DNA from: Dorea_D sp963559605
GTDB lineage: Bacteria > Bacillota > Clostridia > Lachnospirales > Lachnospiraceae
DNA length: 64,000 nt
NCBI GenBank assembly: GCA_963559605.1
Contig: CAUWLL010000006.1
Span: forward strand, 24,100-88,099
Direction of reading: 5' to 3'
A model generated the notes under the pieces. The model had not been told where the DNA came from. It ran no database searches and saw nothing but the letters and a program-made list of their open reading frames with translations. Within the stretch, counting starts at the first letter, position 1, and each line of letters starts with the position of its first letter. Shown in pieces: positions 42,015 to 51,399 of the stretch. Both the position numbers and the translations under genes were made by a program.

Positions 42015-42689
42015 ATGCGTATTCTGGTAGCAGAAGATGAGAAAGACTTGAATCAGATCATAGCGGACAGATTGAGAAAGGAACATTACAGTGTGGATTC
42101 TTGTTTTGACGGAGAGGAGGCGCTGGCGTATGTAGAGAGCGCCGGATATGATGCGGTAGTGTTGGATATTATGATGCCGATCATGGATGGGCTTTGTGTG
42201 CTTCGGGAAATGAGAAAGAAAAATAATAACACGCCTGTGATTTTGCTGACAGCAAAAGACCGGGTGGAGGATCGTGTGACCGGACTGGATGCCGGAGCGA
42301 ATGATTATCTTGTGAAACCTTTTGCGCTGGAAGAGCTTTTGGCAAGAATAAGAGTGCTCCTTCGAAGTCCGGGAGAAACGCCGAAAGACTGTTATGAGGC
42401 GGGAGATTTGAAGCTGTGTCTGTCCACGCATAAAGTGACACGTGCAGGAGAGGAGATTAAACTCTCAGGAAAAGAGTTTGCTCTCCTCAGATACATGATG
42501 CAAAATATGGGGCTTGTGTTGTCCAGAGATAAATTGGAGGAGCATTTGTGGAGTTATGATTATGCAGGGGGCTCTAATGTAATTGACGTGTATATTCGTT
42601 ATCTTAGAAAGAAGATTGACGACGGACATGAGAAAAAACTGATACATACAGTAAGAGGCGCAGGGTATGTATTGAAGGTGGATGCATGA
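42015..42689 (+). CDS. Response regulator, OmpR family
   Basis: 224 residues from ATG 42015 with AAAGGAGA upstream; a longer reading from 41886 has no site. Receiver: VAEDEKD, phospho-Asp about 51 in VVLDIMMPIMDG, TAKD, and Lys in YLVKPFALEELLARIR. C-terminal winged helix: LSGKEFALLRYMM, VIDVYIRYLRKKI and RGAGYVL. It overlaps its kinase gene by 4 bp. Direct repeats upstream of the PepSY lipoprotein gene two genes on look like its target. Confidence 0.95.
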   Translation: MRILVAEDEKDLNQIIADRLRKEHYSVDSCFDGEEALAYVESAGYDAVVLDIMMPIMDGLCVLREMRKKNNNTPVILLTAKDRVEDRVTGLDAGANDYLVKPFALEELLARIRVLLRSPGETPKDCYEAGDLKLCLSTHKVTRAGEEIKLSGKEFALLRYMMQNMGLVLSRDKLEEHLWSYDYAGGSNVIDVYIRYLRKKIDDGHEKKLIHTVRGAGYVLKVDA

Positions 42690-44047
42690 GAAAATTAACG
42701 ATAAAATTAAGGATTACATTGCTTTACACATTTTTTATGACGATTTTGACGTTAGCAGCGCTTCTTATTTTGTTTTCCCTGAGCAGCCGGGAAGTATTGA
42801 CCTCTACCAGGGCAAAGCTGGAAAAGGAAGTTCAGGAGAGTCTGGAAGAGCTGTCTGTGAGAGAAGGAGAGATTCGGGTAGATTCCGGGTTTTATTCGGT
42901 GGAAGAGAACATCTACCTGTCCCTGTATGATAGAGACGGATATTTTCTCTATGGTAAGATTCCTTACGGATTTGACCAAAGACCTCCGTTTGAGGATGGA
43001 AATATACGTCAGATGAAAGAGCAGGAGAAAAAGTGGTATGTTTACGATCTGTCTTTTCGCTTATCTCAAGAAGATACCGTATATATAAGGGGGATCACAT
43101 CTATTACAGAAGCAGAGGAAGACTTTTATATTACGCTTCGCTTTGCATTGCTTTCACTTCCAATGATACTTTTGATAACGATACTGGCAGGGTATTATTT
43201 TACCAGCAGAACATTGTCTCCGGTGAAAGAGATCACTAATACTGTAAGGCAGATACGAAAAGATGCCAACCTTTCCAGACGCATCGGATTCGCAGGGGAA
43301 GGGAAAAAAGATGAGATATATACGCTGGCGGAGACCTTCGACGATATGCTGGAGGAGCTGGAACGAGTATTTAAAAGGGAGAAGCAGTTTACTTCGGACG
43401 TCTCCCATGAGCTTCGTACTCCGGTAAGCGTAATCCTGGCGCAGTGCAGCGTTTTGTCGGAGGATGAGACGCTTAGCCCAAAGCAGGCAGAGCAGGTACG
43501 TTTGATCCAGAGGAAAGCTGGAAATATGTCAAAAATGATAGGGGAACTTTTATTTCTGTCCAGAGTAGAAGAAGGAAGGCAAAAGATTCATAAGGAACGG
43601 CTGAACATCAGTGAATTGACGGAGATGGCAGTGGAGGAGCAAAAGCTTCTTGCAGAAGAAAACGATACGCCGCGGATTTTTCAAACACAGATTGAACCGG
43701 ATGTTTACGGGGAGGTAGATGAGACGCTGTATATCCGTCTTTTGGTAAATCTTCTGGATAATGCGGTGTATTATGGAAAAGAACGGGGGATTGTGAAAGT
43801 AGAACTTGAGCGCCGAAAGGAAGCGCTGGTGGGAAGTGTGGAGGATGACGGTGTGGGGATGACACCGGAACAACTGGAGCAAATATGGAAACGGTTCTAT
43901 CGGGCAGATACGTCCAGAACAGGAGCAGAACGATCCGGGCTCGGACTTCCTATGGTCAAATGGATCGTCGAGGCGCATGGCGGAGAAATCCATGTAGAGA
44001 GTGAGTTTGGCGTGGGAACACGGTTTGAATTTGAGATTCCCATATAA
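42686..44047 (+). CDS. Sensor histidine kinase (HAMP/HisKA)
   Basis: 453 residues. Two membrane helices (about 10-32 and 153-175) flank an external sensor domain of about 120 residues. A HAMP linker follows (SRTLSPVKEITNTVRQI), then HisKA with SDVSHELRTPVSVIL (His about 241) and HATPase with NLLDNAVYYG, DDGVGM and RSGLGLPMVKWIVEAHGG. It is coupled to the OmpR-type regulator. The gene order regulator, kinase, PepSY lipoprotein resembles systems that sense envelope or metal stress; the signal is unknown. Confidence 0.95.
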   Translation: MRKLTIKLRITLLYTFFMTILTLAALLILFSLSSREVLTSTRAKLEKEVQESLEELSVREGEIRVDSGFYSVEENIYLSLYDRDGYFLYGKIPYGFDQRPPFEDGNIRQMKEQEKKWYVYDLSFRLSQEDTVYIRGITSITEAEEDFYITLRFALLSLPMILLITILAGYYFTSRTLSPVKEITNTVRQIRKDANLSRRIGFAGEGKKDEIYTLAETFDDMLEELERVFKREKQFTSDVSHELRTPVSVILAQCSVLSEDETLSPKQAEQVRLIQRKAGNMSKMIGELLFLSRVEEGRQKIHKERLNISELTEMAVEEQKLLAEENDTPRIFQTQIEPDVYGEVDETLYIRLLVNLLDNAVYYGKERGIVKVELERRKEALVGSVEDDGVGMTPEQLEQIWKRFYRADTSRTGAERSGLGLPMVKWIVEAHGGEIHVESEFGVGTRFEFEIPI

Positions 44048-44076
44048 ATATAATTTTTTTTAATTTTCATCTGATT

Positions 44077-44098
44077 TTTAATCTTTCTTTAATGTTTG
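44077..44098 (+). promoter_or_regulatory. Direct repeats, probable OmpR-type regulator site
   Basis: TTTAATCTTTC and TTTAATGTTTG are two 11-bp direct repeats, the spacing used by OmpR/PhoB-type dimers. A further TTTAAT lies at 44059. An AT-rich -10 region (TTATATATTA, about 44101) follows. Confidence 0.5.
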
Positions 44099-44164
44099 GG
44101 TTATATATTAATAACAACAAAGAAAACATAATCACAAAACGAAACGAAAGAGAGGATGTAAAAT

Positions 44165-44830
44165 ATGAAAAAATCAGTAGTTTTAGCAATGGCAGCGATG
44201 ATGACAGCAGCAGTAGTTACCGGATGTGGAGCAGCAGGAGGCGGCAAAGATATTGGAAAAGATGAGGCGTTAGAGATCGCGCTTTCCGATGCCGGAGTCC
44301 ATGAAAACGATACGACCAGATTGAGAGTGTCCGAGGACAGAGATGATGGAGGAAAGGTGTACGAGATCCAGTTTGATGCGGCGGGAGTGGAATATGACTA
44401 TGAAGTAGCAGCAGAAGACGGAAAGATTTTAAGCGCTGAGAATGAGCAGGTGCCGGTGGAAGCTGTTCCATATAATACCGATAATACCGCTCAGCAAGAT
44501 CAGACGGATGATACGCAGGGAAATGCCGGTGTACAGGAAAATCAGACAGATGATACAAAGACAAATGACAATGCACAGCAAAACCAGACGAGCAATGATC
44601 AGACCAATAATACCAACAATGCCAATGTGAAAGTAAGCCAGGAGGAAGCGATCGCCATCGCTCTGAAACGAGTTCCGGGAGCTACGGAGAAAGATATTCA
44701 CATTGAATTTGACACAGATGATGGACAATACCGGTATGAAGGTGATATTATATATGACCAGAAGGAGTATGATTTCGAGATTGATGCAAATTCAGGAACG
44801 ATTCTTGAATGGAGCGAAGAGAGAAGATAG
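44165..44830 (+). CDS. PepSY-domain lipoprotein
   Basis: 221 residues. The signal peptide ends in a lipobox (VVTGC, Cys about 21), so it is membrane-anchored outside. Two PepSY-like repeats, KDEALEIALSDAGV to about residue 90 and SQEEAIAIALKRVPGATEKDI to the end, flank a low-complexity Asn/Gln/Asp/Thr linker (about 105-155) with repeated QTDDT. PepSY domains are thought to inhibit proteases or sense the envelope. It lies just after a kinase gene and behind candidate regulator sites, so it may be the output or an accessory sensor of that system. Confidence 0.9.
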   Translation: MKKSVVLAMAAMMTAAVVTGCGAAGGGKDIGKDEALEIALSDAGVHENDTTRLRVSEDRDDGGKVYEIQFDAAGVEYDYEVAAEDGKILSAENEQVPVEAVPYNTDNTAQQDQTDDTQGNAGVQENQTDDTKTNDNAQQNQTSNDQTNNTNNANVKVSQEEAIAIALKRVPGATEKDIHIEFDTDDGQYRYEGDIIYDQKEYDFEIDANSGTILEWSEERR

Positions 44831-44866
44831 ACGCCTTCTATTTGACAGAATAAGGAGGACGACACG

Positions 44867-45184
44867 ATGAGCAAAGGCCGAGTGTTTTTAAGAATCATTG
44901 CCGGGGGCTATCTGGCATATACTGGTGCTGGATTGCTGAAAGACGTATTATCAGAAAAACCGGAGCATTATATAGGCTTCGCGGCAGCCGGACTGTTTTT
45001 CGTAGTCTTTGGATTGTGGTGTATGCTTATGGGGCTCAAGGCGGCAAAACACGAGTATGACGATCCCGACGACATAGATTATGCCGATGACACGGATACT
45101 ATGTCTGACCGGGAAGACGCAGAGGAGGAAATTTCCGGGATAGAAGAGAAAGAAAACGAGCAGACTACCAAAGAGGAGGATTGA
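44867..45184 (+). CDS. Small membrane protein with acidic tail
   Basis: 105 residues. Two hydrophobic segments (about 8-26 and 33-58) are followed by a very acidic Asp/Glu-rich C-terminal tail (about 68-105). AAGGAGG precedes the ATG. It follows the PepSY lipoprotein gene by 36 bp and precedes ispF by 3 bp, so it is probably co-transcribed. I do not recognise the family; the tail is probably cytoplasmic. Confidence 0.75.
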   Translation: MSKGRVFLRIIAGGYLAYTGAGLLKDVLSEKPEHYIGFAAAGLFFVVFGLWCMLMGLKAAKHEYDDPDDIDYADDTDTMSDREDAEEEISGIEEKENEQTTKEED

Positions 45185-45187
45185 TCC

Positions 45188-45742
45188 ATGCGTGTTGGAA
45201 TGGGATATGACGTCCACAAATTAACAGAGAACCGAGACTTGATCTTAGGCGGTGTCAAGATTCCGTATGAGAGAGGACTTTTGGGACATTCGGATGCAGA
45301 CGTACTGCTTCATGCGATTATGGATGCACTTCTGGGAGCGGCTGCCCTTGGAGATATTGGAACACATTTTCCGGATACAGATCCGGCATATAAGGGCGCT
45401 TCCAGTATGAAGCTTCTGGAACACGTAGGGGAGTTGATCGAGAAAGAACTCTATGTGGTAGGGAATATAGACGCTACGATCATTGCCCAGAAACCGAAGA
45501 TGGCGCCGCACATCCGGCAGATGCGTAAGAATGTTGCCGAGGCTCTTCGGATTGATGTAAATCGGATCAATATCAAAGCAACTACCGAGGAGGGGCTTGG
45601 GTTTACCGGAACAGGTGAGGGTATTTCTTCTCAGGCAATTGTCTGTCTTGAGACAGTTGAAAATTACAGCTATGCGGTAGGACCGGATGAAACAAAAGGG
45701 TGTGCCGGGTGCGGGGGATGTCCTCATGCCGGCGAGAAATAA
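45188..45742 (+). CDS. ispF: 2-C-methyl-D-erythritol 2,4-cyclodiphosphate synthase
   Basis: MEP-pathway enzyme forming the cyclic diphosphate on the way to isoprenoids. The core (about 1-157) has GYDVHKL (metal-binding Asp/His), LGHSDADVLLHAIMDALLGAAALGDIG, HFPDTDPAYKGASS and KATTEEGLGFTGTGEGI. The chain is 184 residues, about 25 longer than usual. The extra C-terminal tail is GPDETKGCAGCGGCPHAGEK, with three clustered cysteines and a His, which may bind metal. Start ATG 45188 is three bases after the previous gene. A hairpin terminator overlaps the stop. Confidence 0.96.
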   Translation: MRVGMGYDVHKLTENRDLILGGVKIPYERGLLGHSDADVLLHAIMDALLGAAALGDIGTHFPDTDPAYKGASSMKLLEHVGELIEKELYVVGNIDATIIAQKPKMAPHIRQMRKNVAEALRIDVNRINIKATTEEGLGFTGTGEGISSQAIVCLETVENYSYAVGPDETKGCAGCGGCPHAGEK

Positions 45743-45762
45743 AAGCTCCTGCGGGAGCTTTT
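45741..45762 (+). terminator. Terminator after ispF
   Basis: AAAAGCTCC-TGC-GGGAGCTTTT, a perfect compact hairpin beginning at the ispF stop codon, with a TTTT end. Confidence 0.8.
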
Positions 45763-45823
45763 GTCATACAATAGGAAATACATTTCCTGTTCTTTGGTAA
45801 CAGCGATGCAGAAAGGGAATACT

Positions 45824-46861
45824 ATGAAAATTCGCAGATTAGATTTGGGAGAGCACAGTTCTACAAGATTGCTTTATGAAGAAATCTTCGAGGAGGACAG
45901 CAAATCTTTTGTAGATTATTATTATACGGAAAAAACGAAAGATAATCAGATGTATGTGCTGGAAGAAGATGGGGCTATCCGTTCCATGCTTCATTTGAAT
46001 CCTTATTGCCTAATGGTAAATGGAACAGAGAAACAGGCACATTATATTGTGGCAGTGGCGACGCAGGAAGCGTATCGGAAAAGAGGGTATATGAAAGCCC
46101 TGATAAAAAAGGCGCTGAAGGACATGTATCACAATGGAGAAAGTTTTACATTTCTTATGCCGGCGGCAGAAGCAATCTATCTGCCGCATGATTTTCGGAC
46201 GGTGTATCAACAGAAGAGGCGGTTTTATGATCCAAAATCCGGGCAGTGTACCGGGGACTCTTCGGAAATGTCTCTGCGGATACCGGATGGGGAGATACAC
46301 CCTGCGACAGAGACAGACTGCCCGGAGCTGGCGGCTTTTGCAAATGAGTATCTGAGGAAGCATTATCAGGTCTATGCCCTTCGCGACAGCGCCTATTATG
46401 AGCGTCTTATCAAAGAATATGCAAGTGACGGAGGAACGCTTTATGTGAGACGGACAAAAGGCCAGATCACCGACTGTCTTCCTTATGTGCCGGATGATAA
46501 AGAAGGAGAGGAAAGTCCTAAGATTATGGTGCGGATCGTAGACGTGCGCAGGATGTTGATGTCTTTAAGTCTGGAAAGCCTGACGGCTGTATGTTTTCAG
46601 ATCACCGACCCCATCATCCAAGAGAACAATCGGTGTGTGGTATTAACCGGAACAGAGTTTTCAGGAGCGATGTTGATGGAGGGGAAACCTGGAAACAGCG
46701 AGGGGACATTGACCATTGCCTCGCTTGCAAGCCTGATCTTTGGAGCAAAGTCTGTAGATAAGGTGTGTGAAGAGGATGGAGTGATAATGTCGGAGCGCAT
46801 GAAAAAAGAGATGATGAAAATCATCCCTCTTTCTGACATCTATTTAAATGAGACGGTGTAA
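45824..46861 (+). CDS. GNAT N-acetyltransferase, Eis-like
   Basis: 345 residues from ATG 45824 (AAAGGG site); a longer reading from 45761 overlaps the terminator. The first GNAT domain has HYIVAVATQEAYRKRGYMKALI (acetyl-CoA loop RKRGYM), then MPAAEAIYLPHDFRTVYQQKRRF. A second GNAT-like and an SCP2-like C-terminal domain (LMSLSLESLTAVCFQI, ASLASLIFGAKSVDKV) complete the Eis plan. Eis relatives acetylate aminoglycosides or lysines; the substrate here is unknown. It is convergent with the aminotransferase gene, only 5 bp apart. Confidence 0.9.
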   Translation: MKIRRLDLGEHSSTRLLYEEIFEEDSKSFVDYYYTEKTKDNQMYVLEEDGAIRSMLHLNPYCLMVNGTEKQAHYIVAVATQEAYRKRGYMKALIKKALKDMYHNGESFTFLMPAAEAIYLPHDFRTVYQQKRRFYDPKSGQCTGDSSEMSLRIPDGEIHPATETDCPELAAFANEYLRKHYQVYALRDSAYYERLIKEYASDGGTLYVRRTKGQITDCLPYVPDDKEGEESPKIMVRIVDVRRMLMSLSLESLTAVCFQITDPIIQENNRCVVLTGTEFSGAMLMEGKPGNSEGTLTIASLASLIFGAKSVDKVCEEDGVIMSERMKKEMMKIIPLSDIYLNETV

Positions 46862-46866
46862 TCCTG

Positions 46867-47955
46867 CTAAATTTTAGATAAAACATCCAAAAGGCGTGTG
46901 TTATCTTCCGGATTCATGATACAGAAACGGATATATTCACCGGCTAATGCCCGGAAAGACGAACAGTCCCGGATCATTAGCCGGTCTTTTATTGCCCGTT
47001 CGAATACATCGAAAGAAGTAACGTGTTCTTTTAAAAGTTTTACTAAGATAAAGTTACCGTATGCCTTGTATGGCTTATACTGCGGAAGCGCCGATAATCT
47101 TTCGTACATTTTGTCTCGTTCGGAGAGAATGAGGCTTCGGGTTTTTTGGATATAGTCTTTGTCAGAGAGCATAAGTTCTCCGGCAAATGCACCGATGGAA
47201 TTCAGGCTCCATGGATTCTGACGCTCAAGCAGGGATTTTAAAAAGGTATCGTTGCTTGTGATTCCGTAACCAAAGCGAAGTCCGGGAGCGGCGAAGAATT
47301 TGGAAACTCCCCGGATGACCATGAGATTATCGTAGCGTTTCGCCAGTGGAATGGCTGTGATTTCGGAAATGTCAGGGGCAAATTCTGCGTAGGTTTCATC
47401 GATCATTACAAAGATGTCCCTTTTTTTACACGCCTCTAAAATTTCTGCGATGGCGTTGGCAGAAAGAGCAGAGGAGGTAGGATTGTTGGGGTTACATAAA
47501 ATGACAAGGTCCGTATCTTCCGAAAGCGCCCGGATAAAGTAGGAAACGTCCAGGACAAAATCATCCGCTTCCTTTAAGTTATAGTATTCCAGTTTGCTGC
47601 CGGACAGGGAGAGCTCTCTGGCATATTCCGAGTAAGTAGGACCGAGGATGAGCGCTTTCTCGGGCATACGCTGGGAAATGAGAAGAGAAATCAACTCTGT
47701 AGAGCCGTTTCCTACAGCGATGTGCGCGGGATCGGCGCCGCAGTAGGCGCAGATGGCAGCTTTTAAATCTGTATAGTTCCGATCGGGATATTTGCTTATA
47801 ATATCCAGATTTTCTGCCAGACTTTTTTTGACATTCTCTGAAAGGCCAAGGGGATTTACATTTGCGCTGAAGCAAATGATCTCTTCCTTGGGGATTTGGT
47901 AATATTGTTCGATTTTCTCTAAGTCACTGCCGTGAAATTCCGGTTTTTTTTCCAT
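46867..47955 (-). CDS. PLP-dependent aminotransferase, HisC/CobD family
   Basis: 362 residues from the ATG at 47955 (AAGGAGGG site). Fold-type I PLP enzyme with SANVNPLGLSENV at the start, VGNGSTELISLL, CNPNNPTSSAL, VMIDETYAEF, and the PLP lysine in RGVSKFFAAPGLRFGYGI. The NPLG motif and length are shared by threonine-phosphate decarboxylase (CobD) and histidinol-phosphate aminotransferase (HisC). No cobalamin or histidine genes are adjacent, so the choice is open; CobD-like is slightly favoured by the NPLG opening. Confidence 0.88.
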   Translation of the reverse strand: MEKKPEFHGSDLEKIEQYYQIPKEEIICFSANVNPLGLSENVKKSLAENLDIISKYPDRNYTDLKAAICAYCGADPAHIAVGNGSTELISLLISQRMPEKALILGPTYSEYARELSLSGSKLEYYNLKEADDFVLDVSYFIRALSEDTDLVILCNPNNPTSSALSANAIAEILEACKKRDIFVMIDETYAEFAPDISEITAIPLAKRYDNLMVIRGVSKFFAAPGLRFGYGITSNDTFLKSLLERQNPWSLNSIGAFAGELMLSDKDYIQKTRSLILSERDKMYERLSALPQYKPYKAYGNFILVKLLKEHVTSFDVFERAIKDRLMIRDCSSFRALAGEYIRFCIMNPEDNTRLLDVLSKI

Positions 47956-48069
47956 GATTACCCTCCTTATTATGTATAATTTAGAGTTTTTATGTTTCCG
48001 CCATTGCCATTCATGTTCAAACAATGCTATAATTCATTATAGTATGTTTTCAAAAAAAAGCAACGAAAG

Positions 48070-51000
48070 ATGCAGGTGTCAGTCTTGAAAAATAAGATTC
48101 AAAAATTTTCCAAGGGAGACTTTAGACTTGTCAAACCTGAAGTCGTGTTTGAGGAAACGAATCTGGTGTTGATCATAGGAGAAGGAGAAGTATACCGAGG
48201 AAGTTTCTTAATAAAGAGCAATAATGAGAGCAAGATACGGGGGATCGTGTACCCGTCTTCTTTTCGTATTCACTTTAAAGATCAGGGATTTGAGGGAAGA
48301 AATCCAAGAATTGAGTTCACTTATGACGGAAGAGGGTTAAGACCCGGACATGTAGAAGAAGGAAAATTCACGGTGGTCTGTACGGGCGGCGAATATGAGC
48401 TGTCTTTTACTGCAATTATTGAAAAACCGTATGTTATGACAACCTATGGCAAAGTGCAGAGTACCGAAGATTTTAAAAAGCTCGCGATCAAGGATTTTAC
48501 AGAGGCGGCAAGGTTATTCCGCTCCAGAGAATTTTATGACATTTTAAAATACGAGAATGAAAGAATCTTTTATCTCTATGACAATATGAGAAAATGGTCT
48601 CTCGGAGATCAGGCAATGGAAGAGTTCATGGTGGGGATCAAGCAGAAAGAATGTATTTTCCTTACTCTTCAAGGGGAGGGTATGCTGTTTGAGGATATTC
48701 AGGAATCCAGCAAATCGATGATTACGCTTATGAAAAATACATGGGGATATATGCCGATCCATATTGAGACAGATGGAGATTTTCTAAAGGCGGTAAGAAC
48801 CGATCTTACGACCGAAGACTTTGTGGGAAACAGCTATGAGGTAGAATATCTGGTGCGTCCGGAGTATTTGCACAGCGGACGGAACTATGGGGTGATCCGT
48901 TTCATCACTCCTTATGAAACGCTAAAATATGAAGTGGAAGTATTGCAGAATATCCGTTATGAGGAAGAGCACCATGTGCCGGAGCTTTTATTTGCGCAGG
49001 CTTTAAAAGAATATGTAGGATATATCGGCGGCAGGATCTCACTGGAGGATTGGGTAGAGAGCGCATCGGAGAAGATAGCGTCTATTCGAAAGATCGATCC
49101 GAACAATGAAATGTATCAGCTTTTACAGGCGCACATCTATCTGATCGGTAAGAATGTAGAAGATGCAAAGTGGATCTTGGAAAACTATAATTATAATCGG
49201 TTTGCCATCGGAAAAGATCCGGTTACCAATTGTTATTATCTGTATCTTACAGCGCTGGTGCGTAAAAACAGCAGCCATACAGACCGGGTATTGGACGAGA
49301 TAGGCAAAACCTATATGAGACATCAGGACTCCTGGATGCTCTTGAATATGCTGCTTCATCTGGAACCCAGATACCGGAATCCTTATAAGAAGCTGGAGGT
49401 TCTGGAGCAGCAGTTTGAGTTTGAACTTTGTAATGTGCTGTTTTATCTGGAGTCGTTCTTGTGTTATAAGGAGAAGCCGACACTTCTGAAGAAACTTGGG
49501 AAATTCGAACTGCAAGTGCTTAATTTTGCAACAAAATACCGTTTGATCACAAACGAACTGGCGTTATATATTGCGAACTTTGCCAGTCAGCAGAAAGTGT
49601 ATAATGAACAGTTATTCCGTATTTTGGAGCGTATTTATGCTTTGTACGGGGATTCTATGATTCTGAATACGATCTGTACGCTTCTGATCAAGGGAAACAA
49701 AACACAGAAGAGGTATTTCCCGTGGTATCAGAAGGCGGTGGACAAAGAACTGAAAATTGCACAGTTATACGAATACTATATGATCACATTAGATACAGAG
49801 AAGGTAAAAGGTCCGCTTCCGAGACCGATTCTTCTTTATTTCCGCCATGGAAATACACTGGATTATGAAAAGGCGGCTTATTTGTATGCAAACATCCTGA
49901 CGTACGAGGTCGGCGGCGAGGAAATGTATGAGGCTTACAAGGAACAGATGATCGCTTTTACGATGGAGCAATTGTTAAAACGGCATATTACGGAGTCTCT
50001 GCGCATTCTTTATAAGAAGTACTGCAAGGAGGATGAGATGACGCCGGAGCACATGGAGGCAATGAGAGATATATGTTTTTCCTACTCTGTGTCCACCAAG
50101 GTTCCGAATATGAACTGCGTATTGATCATCGAAAAAGACGGAACGGTAAGTCAGAGGATCCCGTACAAAGAGGGCGAGCCTGCCATTGTCTATCTGTATG
50201 ACAAGGAATCCCGCATTATCTGGGAATCTATAGAAGGGCGTTATTATACAGACTCTATTCCTTACGAGACAAAACGTCTGTTTTACGAACCGCGTTTCCT
50301 CGAGATGTGCCAGGAGTACGGGGCGTCTGTGGGGAAATGGAAAGAGGTGCGGGAAAAAGAAGAACCGACGATTGAGAATCTCCAGTTAAAAGGGATTGAC
50401 AGGTATGAAGAACCGGATGTGTTTAAACTTTGCAGCAGGAAAGTCCGGGAGGATAATTATGCAGAGGATGATTTCCTGACATGGCTTTGTTTTGAAATGT
50501 TCAGACGGCAGCAGTATGATAAAGTGACATTGTTGTATCTGGCAGAGTTTTACTGCGGAGCTACCGGAGACATGAAGAAATTGTGGCGGGTTTTGAAGAA
50601 ATACGGGATTCCGTCTTATAAGATCAGCGAACGTATTATTACACAGATGCTGTTTTCAGAAGATATGTTTGAAGAAGAAGAGATCTTTGAGGACTATTAT
50701 GTGTCGGGAAATGTTTATTTCCGGCTGAAGCAGGCATATTTGGCTTATACGGCAAGAGCGTTTGTTGTTCAAGGACGTGAACTGAAAAAAACAGTATTTG
50801 AAATCATTGCAAATGAATGTGAGCAGAAAGAAGACCTGCCGGACATTTGCAGGATCGCACTGCTGAAATATTATTCCGGTAAACGCTTTTCTGCGGATAT
50901 GGCGGCAGTTCTCCATCAGGTATTGAAGGAAATGTCCGAAAAGCAGGTGGTGTTTCCGTTTTATATGCGTTATAAGGCGGCATGGCTCAGAGAGGCGCAG

Positions 51001-51375
51001 ATTTATGACCGTTCTATGATTTCTTATACAGGAATGCCGGGCGGCAAAGTGAAGCTGTATTATAAAGTCAGACGAAACGGAAGGGAACCGCTGGGTTACC
51101 AGTCGGAGACGATAGCGCCTATGTATGAGAATCTCTACGTCAGACAGTTTGTACTGTATGCAGACGAAGAGGTGCACTACTATTTTGAAGAGACTGTAGA
51201 AAATGAGGTCATTACTACAGAAAAGAAAACTCTTCGCAGTGAGCATAAGAAAAAGGACGGCAAATACGGAAAAATCAACGCCATGGTGCGTATGACGCCG
51301 GCAAGACGTAAGAAAGCCATGTTGGAGTATCAGGAAGAACTGATGATGGCAGAGGAAATGTTTCAGGCATATTAA
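48070..51375 (+). CDS. DUF5717 family protein, large repeat scaffold
   Basis: 1101 residues, no signal peptide or membrane helix. Residues about 5-125 look like a beta-sandwich domain (FSKGDFRLVKPEVVFEET, GEVYRGSFLIKS, FTAIIEKPYV). The rest is mostly helical, with TPR-like repeats up to about residue 640 and a mixed region after (YSVSTKVPNMNCVLIIEKDG, YEPRFLEMCQEYGASVGKW). The C terminus is basic and helical. An ATG at 48070 is used; a TTG at 48085 with AGGTG upstream would start at the conserved LKNKIQKFSKG and is plausible. It is followed by DUF5716 (24-bp gap) and a TPR-like gene: a three-gene operon of unknown function. Confidence 0.85.
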   Translation: MQVSVLKNKIQKFSKGDFRLVKPEVVFEETNLVLIIGEGEVYRGSFLIKSNNESKIRGIVYPSSFRIHFKDQGFEGRNPRIEFTYDGRGLRPGHVEEGKFTVVCTGGEYELSFTAIIEKPYVMTTYGKVQSTEDFKKLAIKDFTEAARLFRSREFYDILKYENERIFYLYDNMRKWSLGDQAMEEFMVGIKQKECIFLTLQGEGMLFEDIQESSKSMITLMKNTWGYMPIHIETDGDFLKAVRTDLTTEDFVGNSYEVEYLVRPEYLHSGRNYGVIRFITPYETLKYEVEVLQNIRYEEEHHVPELLFAQALKEYVGYIGGRISLEDWVESASEKIASIRKIDPNNEMYQLLQAHIYLIGKNVEDAKWILENYNYNRFAIGKDPVTNCYYLYLTALVRKNSSHTDRVLDEIGKTYMRHQDSWMLLNMLLHLEPRYRNPYKKLEVLEQQFEFELCNVLFYLESFLCYKEKPTLLKKLGKFELQVLNFATKYRLITNELALYIANFASQQKVYNEQLFRILERIYALYGDSMILNTICTLLIKGNKTQKRYFPWYQKAVDKELKIAQLYEYYMITLDTEKVKGPLPRPILLYFRHGNTLDYEKAAYLYANILTYEVGGEEMYEAYKEQMIAFTMEQLLKRHITESLRILYKKYCKEDEMTPEHMEAMRDICFSYSVSTKVPNMNCVLIIEKDGTVSQRIPYKEGEPAIVYLYDKESRIIWESIEGRYYTDSIPYETKRLFYEPRFLEMCQEYGASVGKWKEVREKEEPTIENLQLKGIDRYEEPDVFKLCSRKVREDNYAEDDFLTWLCFEMFRRQQYDKVTLLYLAEFYCGATGDMKKLWRVLKKYGIPSYKISERIITQMLFSEDMFEEEEIFEDYYVSGNVYFRLKQAYLAYTARAFVVQGRELKKTVFEIIANECEQKEDLPDICRIALLKYYSGKRFSADMAAVLHQVLKEMSEKQVVFPFYMRYKAAWLREAQIYDRSMISYTGMPGGKVKLYYKVRRNGREPLGYQSETIAPMYENLYVRQFVLYADEEVHYYFEETVENEVITTEKKTLRSEHKKKDGKYGKINAMVRMTPARRKKAMLEYQEELMMAEEMFQAY

Positions 51376-51399
51376 GAGATTCAGAGAGGAAGCGCAGTA

